Under the pieces are notes generated by a model. That model saw nothing but the letters and a program-made list of their open reading frames with translations, was not told where the DNA came from and made no database searches. A program made the translations under genes and the position numbers. Shown here one piece after another: positions 1 through 7,458 of a DNA stretch of 64,000 nt. Each line of letters begins with the position of its first letter. The stretch's first letter is position 1. This stretch comes from Nonomuraea aridisoli (GTDB taxonomy: Bacteria > Actinomycetota > Actinomycetes > Streptosporangiales > Streptosporangiaceae), in NCBI RefSeq assembly GCF_003236395.1, contig NZ_POUD01000012.1, positions 1 through 64,000 on the forward strand, in the 5' to 3' direction.

Positions 1-874
1 CACCGGCGGCGCCCCCCGCAGCGTGCACCAGCCCTCGCCCGCCGAACGCACCGGGCCCACCGGCGGCGCTCCCCACGGCGGTTACCCGCCATCACCCGCC
101 GAACGTACCGGGCCCACGCCGGGGACGGCGCGGATGCCGCACCAGCCGCCGGTCGAACGCACCGGCCCCACCGGCGGGGCGGCGCGCGGGGTGCACCAGC
201 CGCCGCCGGCCGAACGGACCGGCCCGCTGCCGGCCGTCGGGCACGGGGCGCACCCGGACCGTACCGGGCCCATGCCGGCGGTCGGGCAGGTGCCGTTGCC
301 GCGTCAGACCGCGCAGATGCCGCATCACCACCAGCCGGGGCAGCCGCCCCGCGCCGCCACCGGTCGCGGGCCGCTGCCCGGTTTCCCGCCCCGGCGCCGG
401 CGAGGGCTCCGCACGGGGTGCCTGACCGCGCTGCTGGTCCTGGTCGTCGTGCTGGTGGTACTGGTGGCCATGCTGACGTGGCTGTTCCGTTCACCGGCCG
501 CCGGCGCGGACGGGCCCGTCCAGGACGGCAAGCTGCGCTTCGCGGTCACCAGCACGAAGTGCCCCAAACCGGCACGGGCGGCGGTGAAGCGCACGTGCCG
601 CATCGGCGTCCGCGTGAACAACGTCGGCCACGAGGCTCGCGTTCTCTACCCCGGCCAGCAGAAGCTGATCGACGAGGAAGAGATGGCGCACGGCGGCATC
701 CAGCTGCTCGACAAGGGCGGCAAGGAGATCACGCCGATCCGCATCGAGGCGGGCGAGTCGTTCACGGGCGCGCTGGTGTTCGAGCTGCCGAAGGACGCCG
801 CACCGATCGGGCTGGAAGTTCACGACTCAGGCCTGAGCGCCGGCGCCCTCGTCAACCTGGACGAGAAGCCTTAG
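1..874 (+). CDS. Pro-rich single-pass membrane protein, 5' truncated
   Basis: The frame is already open at the left edge, so the N-terminus is missing. The visible part begins with a Pro/Gly-rich segment in which (A/V)ERTGP recurs about every 20 residues (at least five copies, the last degenerating to PDRTGP). An Arg-rich patch, one Leu/Val-rich membrane helix (about nt 415-490) and an exported C-terminal domain of about 115 residues follow. That domain has two Cys (TKCPKP, RTCRIG) and resembles the DUF4352 immunoglobulin-like fold. The topology suggests an envelope protein with a low-complexity cytoplasmic tail. Function is not recognised. The stop codon falls in the first unit of a 38-bp tandem repeat. 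Confidence 0.75.
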   Translation, partial: TGGAPRSVHQPSPAERTGPTGGAPHGGYPPSPAERTGPTPGTARMPHQPPVERTGPTGGAARGVHQPPPAERTGPLPAVGHGAHPDRTGPMPAVGQVPLPRQTAQMPHHHQPGQPPRAATGRGPLPGFPPRRRRGLRTGCLTALLVLVVVLVVLVAMLTWLFRSPAAGADGPVQDGKLRFAVTSTKCPKPARAAVKRTCRIGVRVNNVGHEARVLYPGQQKLIDEEEMAHGGIQLLDKGGKEITPIRIEAGESFTGALVFELPKDAAPIGLEVHDSGLSAGALVNLDEKP

Positions 875-1033
875 CACCCATCACCCCGGTCAACCCGAAC
901 GCAAAGCCCTGACACCCGCTACCCCGGTCAGGCCGGACGCGAAGCCCTGACACCCGCCGCCCCGGTCAACTCCGACGTAGAGCCCTCACACCCACCGCCC
1001 TCTCAGCCCGGACGCGAAGCCCCGACACCCGCC
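863..1033. repeat. 38-bp tandem repeat spanning a stop codon
   Basis: Four consecutive units (863-900, 901-938, 939-976, 977-1013, the last 37 bp) plus a partial fifth carry the core G(C/A)GAAGCC(C)TGACACCCGCC. The first unit holds the last codons and TAG of the upstream gene, so the array looks like repeated duplication of that gene's 3' end into the intergenic space. A 38-bp period cannot keep a reading frame, so the array is non-coding. Confidence 0.8.
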
Positions 1034-1076
1034 ACCCGGCAAGGCCAGACGGCCGGACGCGTTCCGGCGGCGGGTG
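1026..1076. terminator. Possible bidirectional terminator hairpin
   Basis: CACCCGCC (1026-1033) pairs with GGCGGGTG (1069-1076), and further GC pairs can form inside. The hairpin lies between two convergent genes, ending at 874 and 1087. There is no U-tract, as is usual in high-GC actinomycetes. Confidence 0.35.
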
Positions 1077-1086
1077 TGCGAGTGGC

Positions 1087-1992
1087 CTAGAAGCCCTGCT
1101 CCGGGGAGACCACGCCTTCGAGGGGCTCGCCGGCGGTGTAGTGGCGTACGTTCGCGGTGACCCGTTCGGCGAGGCGGCGCCAGTAGGCGGCGTGCGGGTT
1201 GGCGCTGTGCGGGGTGATGAGGGCGTTGTCCAGCTCCCACAGCGGGTGACCGTCGGGCAGCGGCTCCGGGTCGGTGACGTCGAGCGCCGCCCCGCCGATG
1301 CGGCCCGCGCGCAGCGCGTCCACCAGGTCGGCGGTGACGACGAGGCTGCCTCTGGCGATGTTCACCAGCCAGGCGTCCGCGCGCATGAGGCCGAACTCGC
1401 CCGCCCCGAACATGCCCTTGGTGTCCGGCGTGGCGGGCGCGGCGATGACGACGTAGTGGGCGTCGGGCAGCGCGTCGCGGTAGCGGGCGCGGGGCAGGAC
1501 CCGGGCGGCGCCCGGGACCTCGCCCCGGTCGGTGACCGCGACGATGGTGCAGCCGAACGGCTCCAGCAGCCGGATCAGCCTGCGCCCGATGCCGCCGCAG
1601 CCGACGATCGTGACCGTGGCGCCGGCCAGCTCCACGGAGGTGTTGGCGCCCCACGTCGTGGCCCTGGCGTGCCGGTGCAGGTCGCGGGCGGCGGCCAGCA
1701 TCAGGGCCAGTGCGTGCTCGGCGATCTGGGGGGCGTACGCGCCGGTGGCGGAGGTGAAGACGGGGTGACGGGTGATGACGCCGGCGTCCGCCCAGCGTTC
1801 GACGCCCGCGCTCGGCAACTGCACCCAGCCGATGCCCTCGTGCAGCATGGAGCGGAGCGTCTGCGCGTCGCCGCCGCCGAAGTAGACGATGGCCTCCGCC
1901 TCCTCCAGCGGCACGACGCGGCCGCCCCCTCGGCGTACGGCGTCGACGAGCGCGGGAACGGGCTCGGGGCCGACGTGGACGGCGACGGTCAT
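1087..1992 (-). CDS. D-isomer-specific 2-hydroxyacid dehydrogenase
   Basis: 301-residue NAD(P)-dependent oxidoreductase of the D-2-hydroxyacid dehydrogenase family, which interconverts 2-keto and D-2-hydroxy acids in the cytoplasm. The Rossmann signature GCGGIGRRL sits near residue 153. The catalytic set is present: Arg in NIARGSL, Glu in DPEPLP and His in TPHSAN. Length is near the usual 310-330 residues. The ATG start at 1992 has a GA-rich stretch (GAGGAGA) just upstream on the minus strand. The PfkB kinase begins upstream on the same strand, but 136 bp separate them, so an operon is uncertain. Substrate cannot be read from sequence; glyoxylate/hydroxypyruvate-type acids would suit the neighbouring sugar-acid kinase. 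Confidence 0.88.
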   Translation of the reverse strand: MTVAVHVGPEPVPALVDAVRRGGGRVVPLEEAEAIVYFGGGDAQTLRSMLHEGIGWVQLPSAGVERWADAGVITRHPVFTSATGAYAPQIAEHALALMLAAARDLHRHARATTWGANTSVELAGATVTIVGCGGIGRRLIRLLEPFGCTIVAVTDRGEVPGAARVLPRARYRDALPDAHYVVIAAPATPDTKGMFGAGEFGLMRADAWLVNIARGSLVVTADLVDALRAGRIGGAALDVTDPEPLPDGHPLWELDNALITPHSANPHAAYWRRLAERVTANVRHYTAGEPLEGVVSPEQGF

Positions 1993-2128
1993 GGGGTCTC
2001 CTCAGGTCTCACGTTGGTTCGCTGCTCAGTCTGCCGGATGTCCGGACGCCGCCGGCGCGCACCGCAGCGGATCACCTCGGGACACGAAGGAAGCGGGCGC
2101 CGTGCTCGACGGGGGCACACGGCATTCC

Positions 2129-3052
2129 CTAACGGTGGACGGTCTCCCCCGCCTCGGTGAACGAGGCCAGCGCACGGTCGAGCCCGGCCCGGTCGGGCAG
2201 CCCGTCGGTGTCGCTGACGCACTGCACGACGAGCGCCGCCACCGCCGCGGCCTCGCGCAGGCACCTCTCGTACGGCTCCTTGCGCAGCACCCCCGACAGG
2301 AAGCCGGCGGCGAACGCGTCGCCCGCGCCCACCGGGTCGACCAGCGTCACCGGGAACGCCTCCTGCCGCGCCTCGCCCAGGGTGGCGGACTTGTCGCGGT
2401 GTTTGACCACGACCAGCCCGCCGAGCCGGGCCGCATCCACGCCGAGCAGCTCCAGCTCGTCCTCCCCCGCCAGCACGATGTCGGCCCGGCCGAGCAGCGG
2501 CGCGACGCGTTCGCGCCACAGCTCGGGTGAGCCGAGCTTGAGGCGGATGTTCGGGTCGAACGAGACGAGCGCGCCCGCCTCGCGGGCCAGGTCGAACAGG
2601 CGCAGCGTGGCCTGGTGAGCCGAGGCGGACAACATGGGCGTGATGCCGGTGACATGAACGATCCGGGCGCCGCTCACCATCTCGGGCGTCAGCTCCTCGG
2701 GGGCCAGCCGGGAGGCGGCCGAACCGGCGCGGTAGTACTGCACGTCGATCGCGCGGGACGGGTGGCTGTCGCGCACCAGCAGACCGGTGGGCGCGCCGGG
2801 GTCGACGATGGCGTGCCGGGTGTCGATGCCGTCGGCGCGCAGCATGGCGAGCACGGAGCGGCCCGCGGGGTCGGCGCCGAGGCGGCCGATCCAGCGCACG
2901 TCGTGGCCCAGCCGGGCCAGGCCCGCGGCCACGTTGCTCTCCGCGCCGGCGATGGAGCGGCGGAACGCGGTCGCCCGCTCCAGCGGGACCCCCGGCTCGG
3001 CCAGCATCAGCAGCATCGCCTCACCGCACACGACGACGGTCACAGCTCTCAC
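2129..3052 (-). CDS. PfkB-family carbohydrate kinase (2-keto-3-deoxygluconate kinase-like)
   Basis: 307-residue ribokinase-family sugar kinase. The N-terminal sugar-binding signature AGAESNVAAGLARLG and the C-terminal PfkB signature DPVGAGDAFAAGFL, with the catalytic Asp, are both intact. The N-terminal pattern VVCGEAMLL and the overall length fit KdgK-type kinases, which phosphorylate 2-keto-3-deoxygluconate, but fructokinase or ribokinase activity cannot be excluded. A LacI gene lies 141 bp upstream on the same strand and a hydroxyacid dehydrogenase lies downstream, suggesting sugar-acid use. A perfect 10-bp palindrome ATAGTACTAT (3139-3148) lies in its promoter region. Confidence 0.85.
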   Translation of the reverse strand: MRAVTVVVCGEAMLLMLAEPGVPLERATAFRRSIAGAESNVAAGLARLGHDVRWIGRLGADPAGRSVLAMLRADGIDTRHAIVDPGAPTGLLVRDSHPSRAIDVQYYRAGSAASRLAPEELTPEMVSGARIVHVTGITPMLSASAHQATLRLFDLAREAGALVSFDPNIRLKLGSPELWRERVAPLLGRADIVLAGEDELELLGVDAARLGGLVVVKHRDKSATLGEARQEAFPVTLVDPVGAGDAFAAGFLSGVLRKEPYERCLREAAAVAALVVQCVSDTDGLPDRAGLDRALASFTEAGETVHR

Positions 3053-3138
3053 TCCTCGCTCGTACGGTCCCGCCGCGCCGTAACCGGGTCGCGGTCAGGC
3101 CGCCACCGTCGCGTCCGGATCAGCTCCGGCTGCGGCGG

Positions 3139-3148
3139 ATAGTACTAT
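3139..3148. promoter_or_regulatory. Palindrome in the PfkB promoter region
   Basis: ATAGTACTAT is a perfect palindrome in an unusually AT-rich patch (about 3139-3170) of the gap between the LacI gene and the PfkB gene. It could be a -10 region or an operator for the minus-strand kinase. Position is the only support. Confidence 0.3.
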
Positions 3149-3193
3149 TAAATGATTTTTGTTGCGACTTATCCGGTTGCGTCGGCGAGCCGG

Positions 3194-4219
3194 TCAGCGG
3201 TTGACCAGCGGCCCCGAGCCGGTGGAGCCGCGGACGACCAGCTCGGGCTGGAAGACCAGCTCGACGTGGCGGGCGGGTGCGCCGTTGACCTCTTCGAGCA
3301 GCGTCTGCACGGCGGCCGAGGCCATCGCGCCGATCGGCTTGCGCACGGTCGTCAGCGGCGGGTCGGTGAACGCGATCAGCGGCGAGTCGTCGAACCCCAC
3401 GACCGACACCTCGCCCGGCACCGACAGCCCCTTCTCCCGGCAGGCGCGGATCGCGCCCAGGGCCATGAGGTCGCTGGCGCACACGATGCCGGTGCAGCCG
3501 CGGGTCAGCAACTGCGCGGCGGCCGCCTGCCCGCCCTCGACGGAGAACAGGGAGTGGGAGATCAGGTCATCGACGTCGGCCGCGCCGAGCAACTGGGCCA
3601 TGGCCTGCTTGTACCCCTCGATCTTCCTGATGACCGGGACGAACCTGCGCGGCCCCAGCGCGAGGCCGATGCGCTCGTGGCCGAGGTCGACGAGGTGCTG
3701 CACGGCCAGCCTGGTGGCCAGGCGGTCGTCGGGCGAGATGAACGGCGCGTCGATCTGCTCGTTGTAGCCGTCGACCAGCACGATCGGCAGGCCGCGGTCG
3801 GTGAGGCGGGTGTAGCGGTCCATCCGGGCGCTGGTGTCGGCGTGCAGGCCGGAGACGAACACGATGCCGCACACGCCGCGGTCGACCAGCAGCTCGGTGA
3901 ACTCGTCCTCGGGGGCGCCGCCGGGCAGCTGGGTGCAGAGCACGGGCGTGTAGCCGTGCTGCGTCAGCGCCTTCTCGATGGCCTGCGCGAAGGCGGGGAA
4001 GATCGGGTTGTCCAGCTCGGGCGTCACCAGGCCGACCAGCCCGTTGCTGCGCTGGCGCAGCCGGGGCGGGCGTTCGTAGCCCATGAGGTCGAGGGCGGCC
4101 ATCACGGCTTGGCGGGTGGCGGCCGAGACGCCGGGCCTGCCGTTGAGCACCCTGCTGACGGTGGCCTCGCTCACCCCGGCCTGGGTGGCGATGTCGGCGA
4201 GGCGAGCGTTGCCGTTCAT
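3194..4219 (-). CDS. LacI-family transcriptional regulator
   Basis: 341 residues. The N-terminal helix-turn-helix and hinge (ARLADIATQAGVSEATVSRV, then a LacI hinge helix) precede a periplasmic-binding-protein-like effector domain with typical motifs (GLVTPELDNP, ASDLMALGAI, VVGFDDSPL). The effector is probably a sugar. The gene is divergent from the sugar ABC ATPase at 4530, and the shared 310-bp region holds a large dyad centred at 4342 that is the obvious operator candidate. The kinase gene downstream on the same strand may be cotranscribed. The start at 4219 puts the HTH at the usual N-terminal distance. Confidence 0.92.
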   Translation of the reverse strand: MNGNARLADIATQAGVSEATVSRVLNGRPGVSAATRQAVMAALDLMGYERPPRLRQRSNGLVGLVTPELDNPIFPAFAQAIEKALTQHGYTPVLCTQLPGGAPEDEFTELLVDRGVCGIVFVSGLHADTSARMDRYTRLTDRGLPIVLVDGYNEQIDAPFISPDDRLATRLAVQHLVDLGHERIGLALGPRRFVPVIRKIEGYKQAMAQLLGAADVDDLISHSLFSVEGGQAAAAQLLTRGCTGIVCASDLMALGAIRACREKGLSVPGEVSVVGFDDSPLIAFTDPPLTTVRKPIGAMASAAVQTLLEEVNGAPARHVELVFQPELVVRGSTGSGPLVNR

Positions 4220-4321
4220 GCCCTCACTTTACTTTCCACCAGCCGGCCGAACCGGCTGCTCGCCGGGCCCCCGCTCCCGGCCCTCGAGGCCTCCCGGGCC
4301 GGCGGCGGTCACGGTTTCGAC

Positions 4322-4362
4322 CATGAAAGACGTTGCGGCAATTTTCCGCAAACCCTTTCATG
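4322..4362. promoter_or_regulatory. 41-bp nested dyad between divergent LacI and ABC ATPase genes
   Basis: Two inverted repeats share one centre at 4342. The outer arms are CATGAAAG (4322-4329) and CTTTCATG (4355-4362); the inner arms are TTGCGG (4333-4338) and CCGCAA (4346-4351), separated by CAATTTT. Three unpaired bases sit on each side. The position between divergent genes and the AT-rich core suit an operator of the LacI protein, though a transcript hairpin is possible. The remaining 4220-4529 gap holds a smaller inverted repeat, AGCCGG-N5-CCGGCT (4241-4257), and no gene. Confidence 0.5.
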
Positions 4363-4529
4363 GGTGGATAAATCCCGATCTTTCCAGGAATGGGCGGCCC
4401 AATATCCAAGACCGAAATCGCCCCGAATCACTTTCTTTATGTCAAGGGTGGACATTCACCATTAAGCCGCGATGTACTACCTCTCCAATCAGCCCTGTCC
4501 CAGCTGACACGCGCGCAAGGTGTGGGCCC

Positions 4530-5810
4530 ATGAGCTCGGTCGTACTCGACAAAGTGACCAAGGTGTATCCGGGCGGCTTCCTCGCCGTCGACCGGCTCAG
4601 CCTGCAGGCGAAAGACGGCGAGTTCCTGGTCCTCCTCGGGCCCTCCGGATGCGGCAAGTCCACGTTGCTGCGGATGATCGCGGGCCTGGAGCAGATCACC
4701 GACGGCGATCTGTGGCTGGACGGCGAGGTGGCCAACCACCTGGCGCCGCGCGACCGCGACGTCGCCATGGTGTTCCAGAACGGCGCCCTCTACCCGCACC
4801 GGACCGTACGCGGGAACATCTCCTTCCCGCTGGAGATCGCCAGGTCCGACCCGGCGCTGGTGCACGAGCGCGTCACCGAGTTGTCCAAGGCGCTGCACAT
4901 CGAGGAGACGCTCGAACGCCGGCCCGGCACGCTCTCCGGCGGCCAGCGCCAGCGCGTGGCGATGGGCCGGGCGATCGTCCGCCAGCCCCGGCTGTTCCTC
5001 ATGGACGAGCCGCTGTCGAACCTCGACGCCGGCATGCGCACCGAGCTGCGGATGGAGATCTCGGCCCTGGTCAGGTCGCTCGGCGTCACCACCATCTACG
5101 TCACGCACGACCAGGTGGAGGCGCTGACCCTGGCGGACCGGATCGCGATACTCAACCGCGGGGTGCTGCAGGACATCGGCACGCCGGCGCAGATCTACAA
5201 CGACCCGGCGACGGCGTTCGTCGCGGCCTTCCTCAACTCCCAGCAGCTCAACCTGCTGGCCGCCGACGTCAGGACGCCGCAGAACCAGTACGTGATGCTG
5301 GACTTCGGGCCGCACCGGCTGACGATGCCGTGGAGCGACCCCCGGGCGTACGCGGTCTCGCAGCACACGGGCGGTCAGGTGCTGGTCGGCATGCGGCCGG
5401 ACGGGCTGGCGCCGGTGCCGGAGTCGTACGACGGGCCGTCGTTCTACGGGCGGGTGCGGGCGCTGGAGTACCACGGGCACGACTGGCTGGCGTACGTGGA
5501 GTGCGGGATGCCGCCGGTGCCGGTGCCGGAGCCGCCGGACCCGCGCATGCGGGCGACCGGCGACGACCAGGGAGCGGGGGCGTTGCAGCGCCTGGCGCGG
5601 CGGGTGTTCGGCCGCCGGGAGGAGCCCCAGGAGCAGGAGCGGGTGGGACAGCACCCGAACAACGGCATCCACCGTCGCGCCGATCTGGTCGTCCGCCTGG
5701 GCGGCCGGCCCGTCTGGCGTGTGGGCGACGCCGCCAAGGTGGCGGTGGACCTCTCCCGCGTCATGCTCTTCAAGACCGACGGCACCCGCATCGACACCCC
5801 CCAACGCTGA
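4530..5810 (+). CDS. MsiK/UgpC-type sugar ABC transporter ATP-binding protein
   Basis: 426-residue ATPase of the carbohydrate-uptake CUT1 class, energising sugar permeases from the cytoplasm. Walker A GPSGCGKST, the ABC signature LSGGQRQRVAMGRA, Walker B LFLMDEPLSNLD and the switch His in VTHDQVEAL are intact. A regulatory OB-type (TOBE/MalK-like) C-terminal half follows. This half carries an atypical charged insertion of about 60 residues (nt about 5535-5700: PPDPRMRATGDD, RRVFGRREEPQEQE) that makes the chain longer than the usual 360-380. The frame stays open upstream, but ATG 4530 gives the canonical N-terminus. No permeases adjoin, as for shared MsiK-type ATPases; the ceb transporter at 48.6 kb and the one at 61-64 kb both lack an ATPase here. 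Confidence 0.9.
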   Translation: MSSVVLDKVTKVYPGGFLAVDRLSLQAKDGEFLVLLGPSGCGKSTLLRMIAGLEQITDGDLWLDGEVANHLAPRDRDVAMVFQNGALYPHRTVRGNISFPLEIARSDPALVHERVTELSKALHIEETLERRPGTLSGGQRQRVAMGRAIVRQPRLFLMDEPLSNLDAGMRTELRMEISALVRSLGVTTIYVTHDQVEALTLADRIAILNRGVLQDIGTPAQIYNDPATAFVAAFLNSQQLNLLAADVRTPQNQYVMLDFGPHRLTMPWSDPRAYAVSQHTGGQVLVGMRPDGLAPVPESYDGPSFYGRVRALEYHGHDWLAYVECGMPPVPVPEPPDPRMRATGDDQGAGALQRLARRVFGRREEPQEQERVGQHPNNGIHRRADLVVRLGGRPVWRVGDAAKVAVDLSRVMLFKTDGTRIDTPQR

Positions 5811-5849
5811 GCCCGGGACGGCGCCACAGGCCGACGCCGAGGCCCCGCC

Positions 5850-6665
5850 TCAGCCCAACACGGCGCGCAACCAGGCCGCCGTCGTGGCGAGCGAGTCGGG
5901 CCGGTCGAACTCGGCCCCCTCGTGACCGGCGCCGCCGAGGAGCTCGAAGCGGCTGCTCACCCCGGCCCGGCTGAGCGCGTGGTGCAGGGCCTCGCCCTCC
6001 GAGGGCGGGATCACCCGGTCGCGGTCGCCGTGCGCGATGAGGAAGGGCGGCGCCTGCGGGGCGACGCGCGACAGCAGGCTCAACCCGCCCGCCGCGCCGG
6101 CCACGCCGGCCGGGCCCGCAACGCCGAGCAGGTCGGCCTCGAACGCGAACGGCAGCAGGCGGGCCTCCAGCGCGCTGCGCGAGGCGGACACCACCAGATC
6201 GGACTGGCCGAACCAGTGGACGGCGGCCTGCACGGCGCTGGACAGGCCCACGTTTCCGCCGACGTCGCCCTCCAGCTCGGCGTCGCCGGGGGTGAGGGCC
6301 AGCAGGGAGCCGAGGTAGGCCCCGGCCGACGCGCCCCACACGCCGATCCGCTCGGTCGCCAGCCCCAGGCGGGCCCCGTGGGCGCGCAGCCAGCGCACGG
6401 CTCCCTTGAGGTCGTGCAGCGGATCGGGGAAGACGGCGCCGGGCGCCAGCCGGTAGTTCACCGACGCCACCGTCACGCCGTACGCGGCCAGCGGCGCCAG
6501 CCGCTCGGCCCCGCCGTCGGCCTTGTCGCCGTGCCGCCAGCCGCCGCCGTGGGCGTACACCACCAGGGGCGCGTCCTGCTGCGGGGCGCGGTAGAGGTCG
6601 AGGGCGAGGTCGGCGCCGCCCACGGTGGCGTAGACGAGGTCGCGCTCGACCGTCACGGCGGTCAT
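5850..6665 (-). CDS. Alpha/beta hydrolase (esterase/carboxylesterase-like)
   Basis: 271-residue serine hydrolase of the hormone-sensitive-lipase/acetyl-esterase type. The oxyanion motif HGGGW and nucleophile elbow GASAG (WGASAGAYLG) are present, with a late Asp in HGDRDRVIPP and His in GGAGHEGAEF completing a plausible triad. It is probably a cytoplasmic esterase for a small ester; no signal peptide is seen. The ATG at 6665 overlaps the stop of the upstream TetR gene as ATGA, so the two are translationally coupled. The TetR operator at 7307-7327 therefore probably governs it. Confidence 0.88.
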   Translation of the reverse strand: MTAVTVERDLVYATVGGADLALDLYRAPQQDAPLVVYAHGGGWRHGDKADGGAERLAPLAAYGVTVASVNYRLAPGAVFPDPLHDLKGAVRWLRAHGARLGLATERIGVWGASAGAYLGSLLALTPGDAELEGDVGGNVGLSSAVQAAVHWFGQSDLVVSASRSALEARLLPFAFEADLLGVAGPAGVAGAAGGLSLLSRVAPQAPPFLIAHGDRDRVIPPSEGEALHHALSRAGVSSRFELLGGAGHEGAEFDRPDSLATTAAWLRAVLG

Positions 6666-7279
6666 GACCGCCCGGCCGCGATGGCGGGCCAGACCACCGC
6701 GACGACCCGTTCGGGGATCTCCTTCTTCGGCTCGCCCGCGTAGAAGGCGGCGAAGTAGGCACCGAAGCACATCATCGCGATGACGCGGGTGTCGATGCCG
6801 TCGTGGACCGCGCCGCGCTCGCGCAGCCCCTGCAGCACCTCCTCCATCAGCGAGACGCGCGGCTCGACGGCGTGCTCGCGCAGGATCTCCATCAGCTCGG
6901 GGGTGCGGATCGCCTCGCCGGCGAAGTTGCCCATCAGCACCATGGCGTCGGGGTTGAAGTAGGCCGGGTCGAGCCGGCGGACCGCCTCGACGAGCGCCTC
7001 GCGCGGCTCCAGCTCGGACAGGTCGACGGTGTACATGTCGCGCTGCTTGCGGAAACCGTAGTCGAGGGCGTCGACCACCAGGTCGAACTTGTTCTTCCAG
7101 CGGCGGTAGAGCGTGGGACGGGTCACCCCGGCGTCGGCGACGATGTCGCCGATGGTCATCTTCGAGTAGCCGTCGCGGACCAGCCGCTCGCGGGTGGCCA
7201 GGATGATGGCCTCGTCGATGGCCGCGTCGCGGGGCCGGCCTCCTGGATGCGCCCGCTCGCCCTGCGGCTGTCGTCCCAT
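6662..7279 (-). CDS. TetR-family transcriptional regulator
   Basis: 205 residues. The N-terminal HTH (MTIGDIVADAGVTRPTLYRR) is canonical and the C-terminal domain is helical. The ATG at 7279 gives a normal TetR N-terminus; the frame extends to 7378 but would then run through both operator sites. The gene is divergent from the transaldolase at 7459. GTTACAG-N7-CTGTAAC lies 28 bp upstream of its start, a near-copy lies at 7367-7388, and an identical-arm copy lies ahead of the cupin at 10173. The protein probably represses itself plus the esterase, the transaldolase operon and the cupin. Ligand unknown. Confidence 0.9.
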   Translation of the reverse strand: MGRQPQGERAHPGGRPRDAAIDEAIILATRERLVRDGYSKMTIGDIVADAGVTRPTLYRRWKNKFDLVVDALDYGFRKQRDMYTVDLSELEPREALVEAVRRLDPAYFNPDAMVLMGNFAGEAIRTPELMEILREHAVEPRVSLMEEVLQGLRERGAVHDGIDTRVIAMMCFGAYFAAFYAGEPKKEIPERVVAVVWPAIAAGRS

Positions 7280-7306
7280 GGATCCCCTCGCGGCGGTGCT
7301 CGATAC

Positions 7307-7327
7307 GTTACAGTCTGTGACTGTAAC
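7307..7327. promoter_or_regulatory. TetR operator candidate 1
   Basis: Perfect inverted repeat GTTACAG (7307-7313), 7-bp spacer, CTGTAAC (7321-7327), just upstream of the tetR start. Same arms and spacing as the site at 10173-10193. Confidence 0.7.
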
Positions 7328-7366
7328 ACAAGCATCGGGGCGGTGCGTGATCGCTGCTCGGCTTAA

Positions 7367-7388
7367 GTTACATTCCATGGCTGTAAAC
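7367..7388. promoter_or_regulatory. TetR operator candidate 2 (imperfect)
   Basis: GTTACA (7367-7372) and CTGTAAAC (7381-7388) repeat the motif of the neighbouring site with one inserted base. It lies on the transaldolase side of the divergent promoter region. Confidence 0.6.
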
Positions 7389-7458
7389 GAAAGGCCGAGT
7401 CAGCCGGGCCGGGCGTCACGGTGCGCCCTCGCTCGCGAGGACAAGGAGGGAAACAGTC

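Noticed and set aside
863..1033. CRISPR array
   Set aside because: Units are contiguous with no spacers and are degenerate copies of a gene end.
1087..3052. A full Entner-Doudoroff/KDG operon
   Set aside because: No KDPG aldolase or dehydratase is present; only a PfkB kinase and a hydroxyacid dehydrogenase can be supported.
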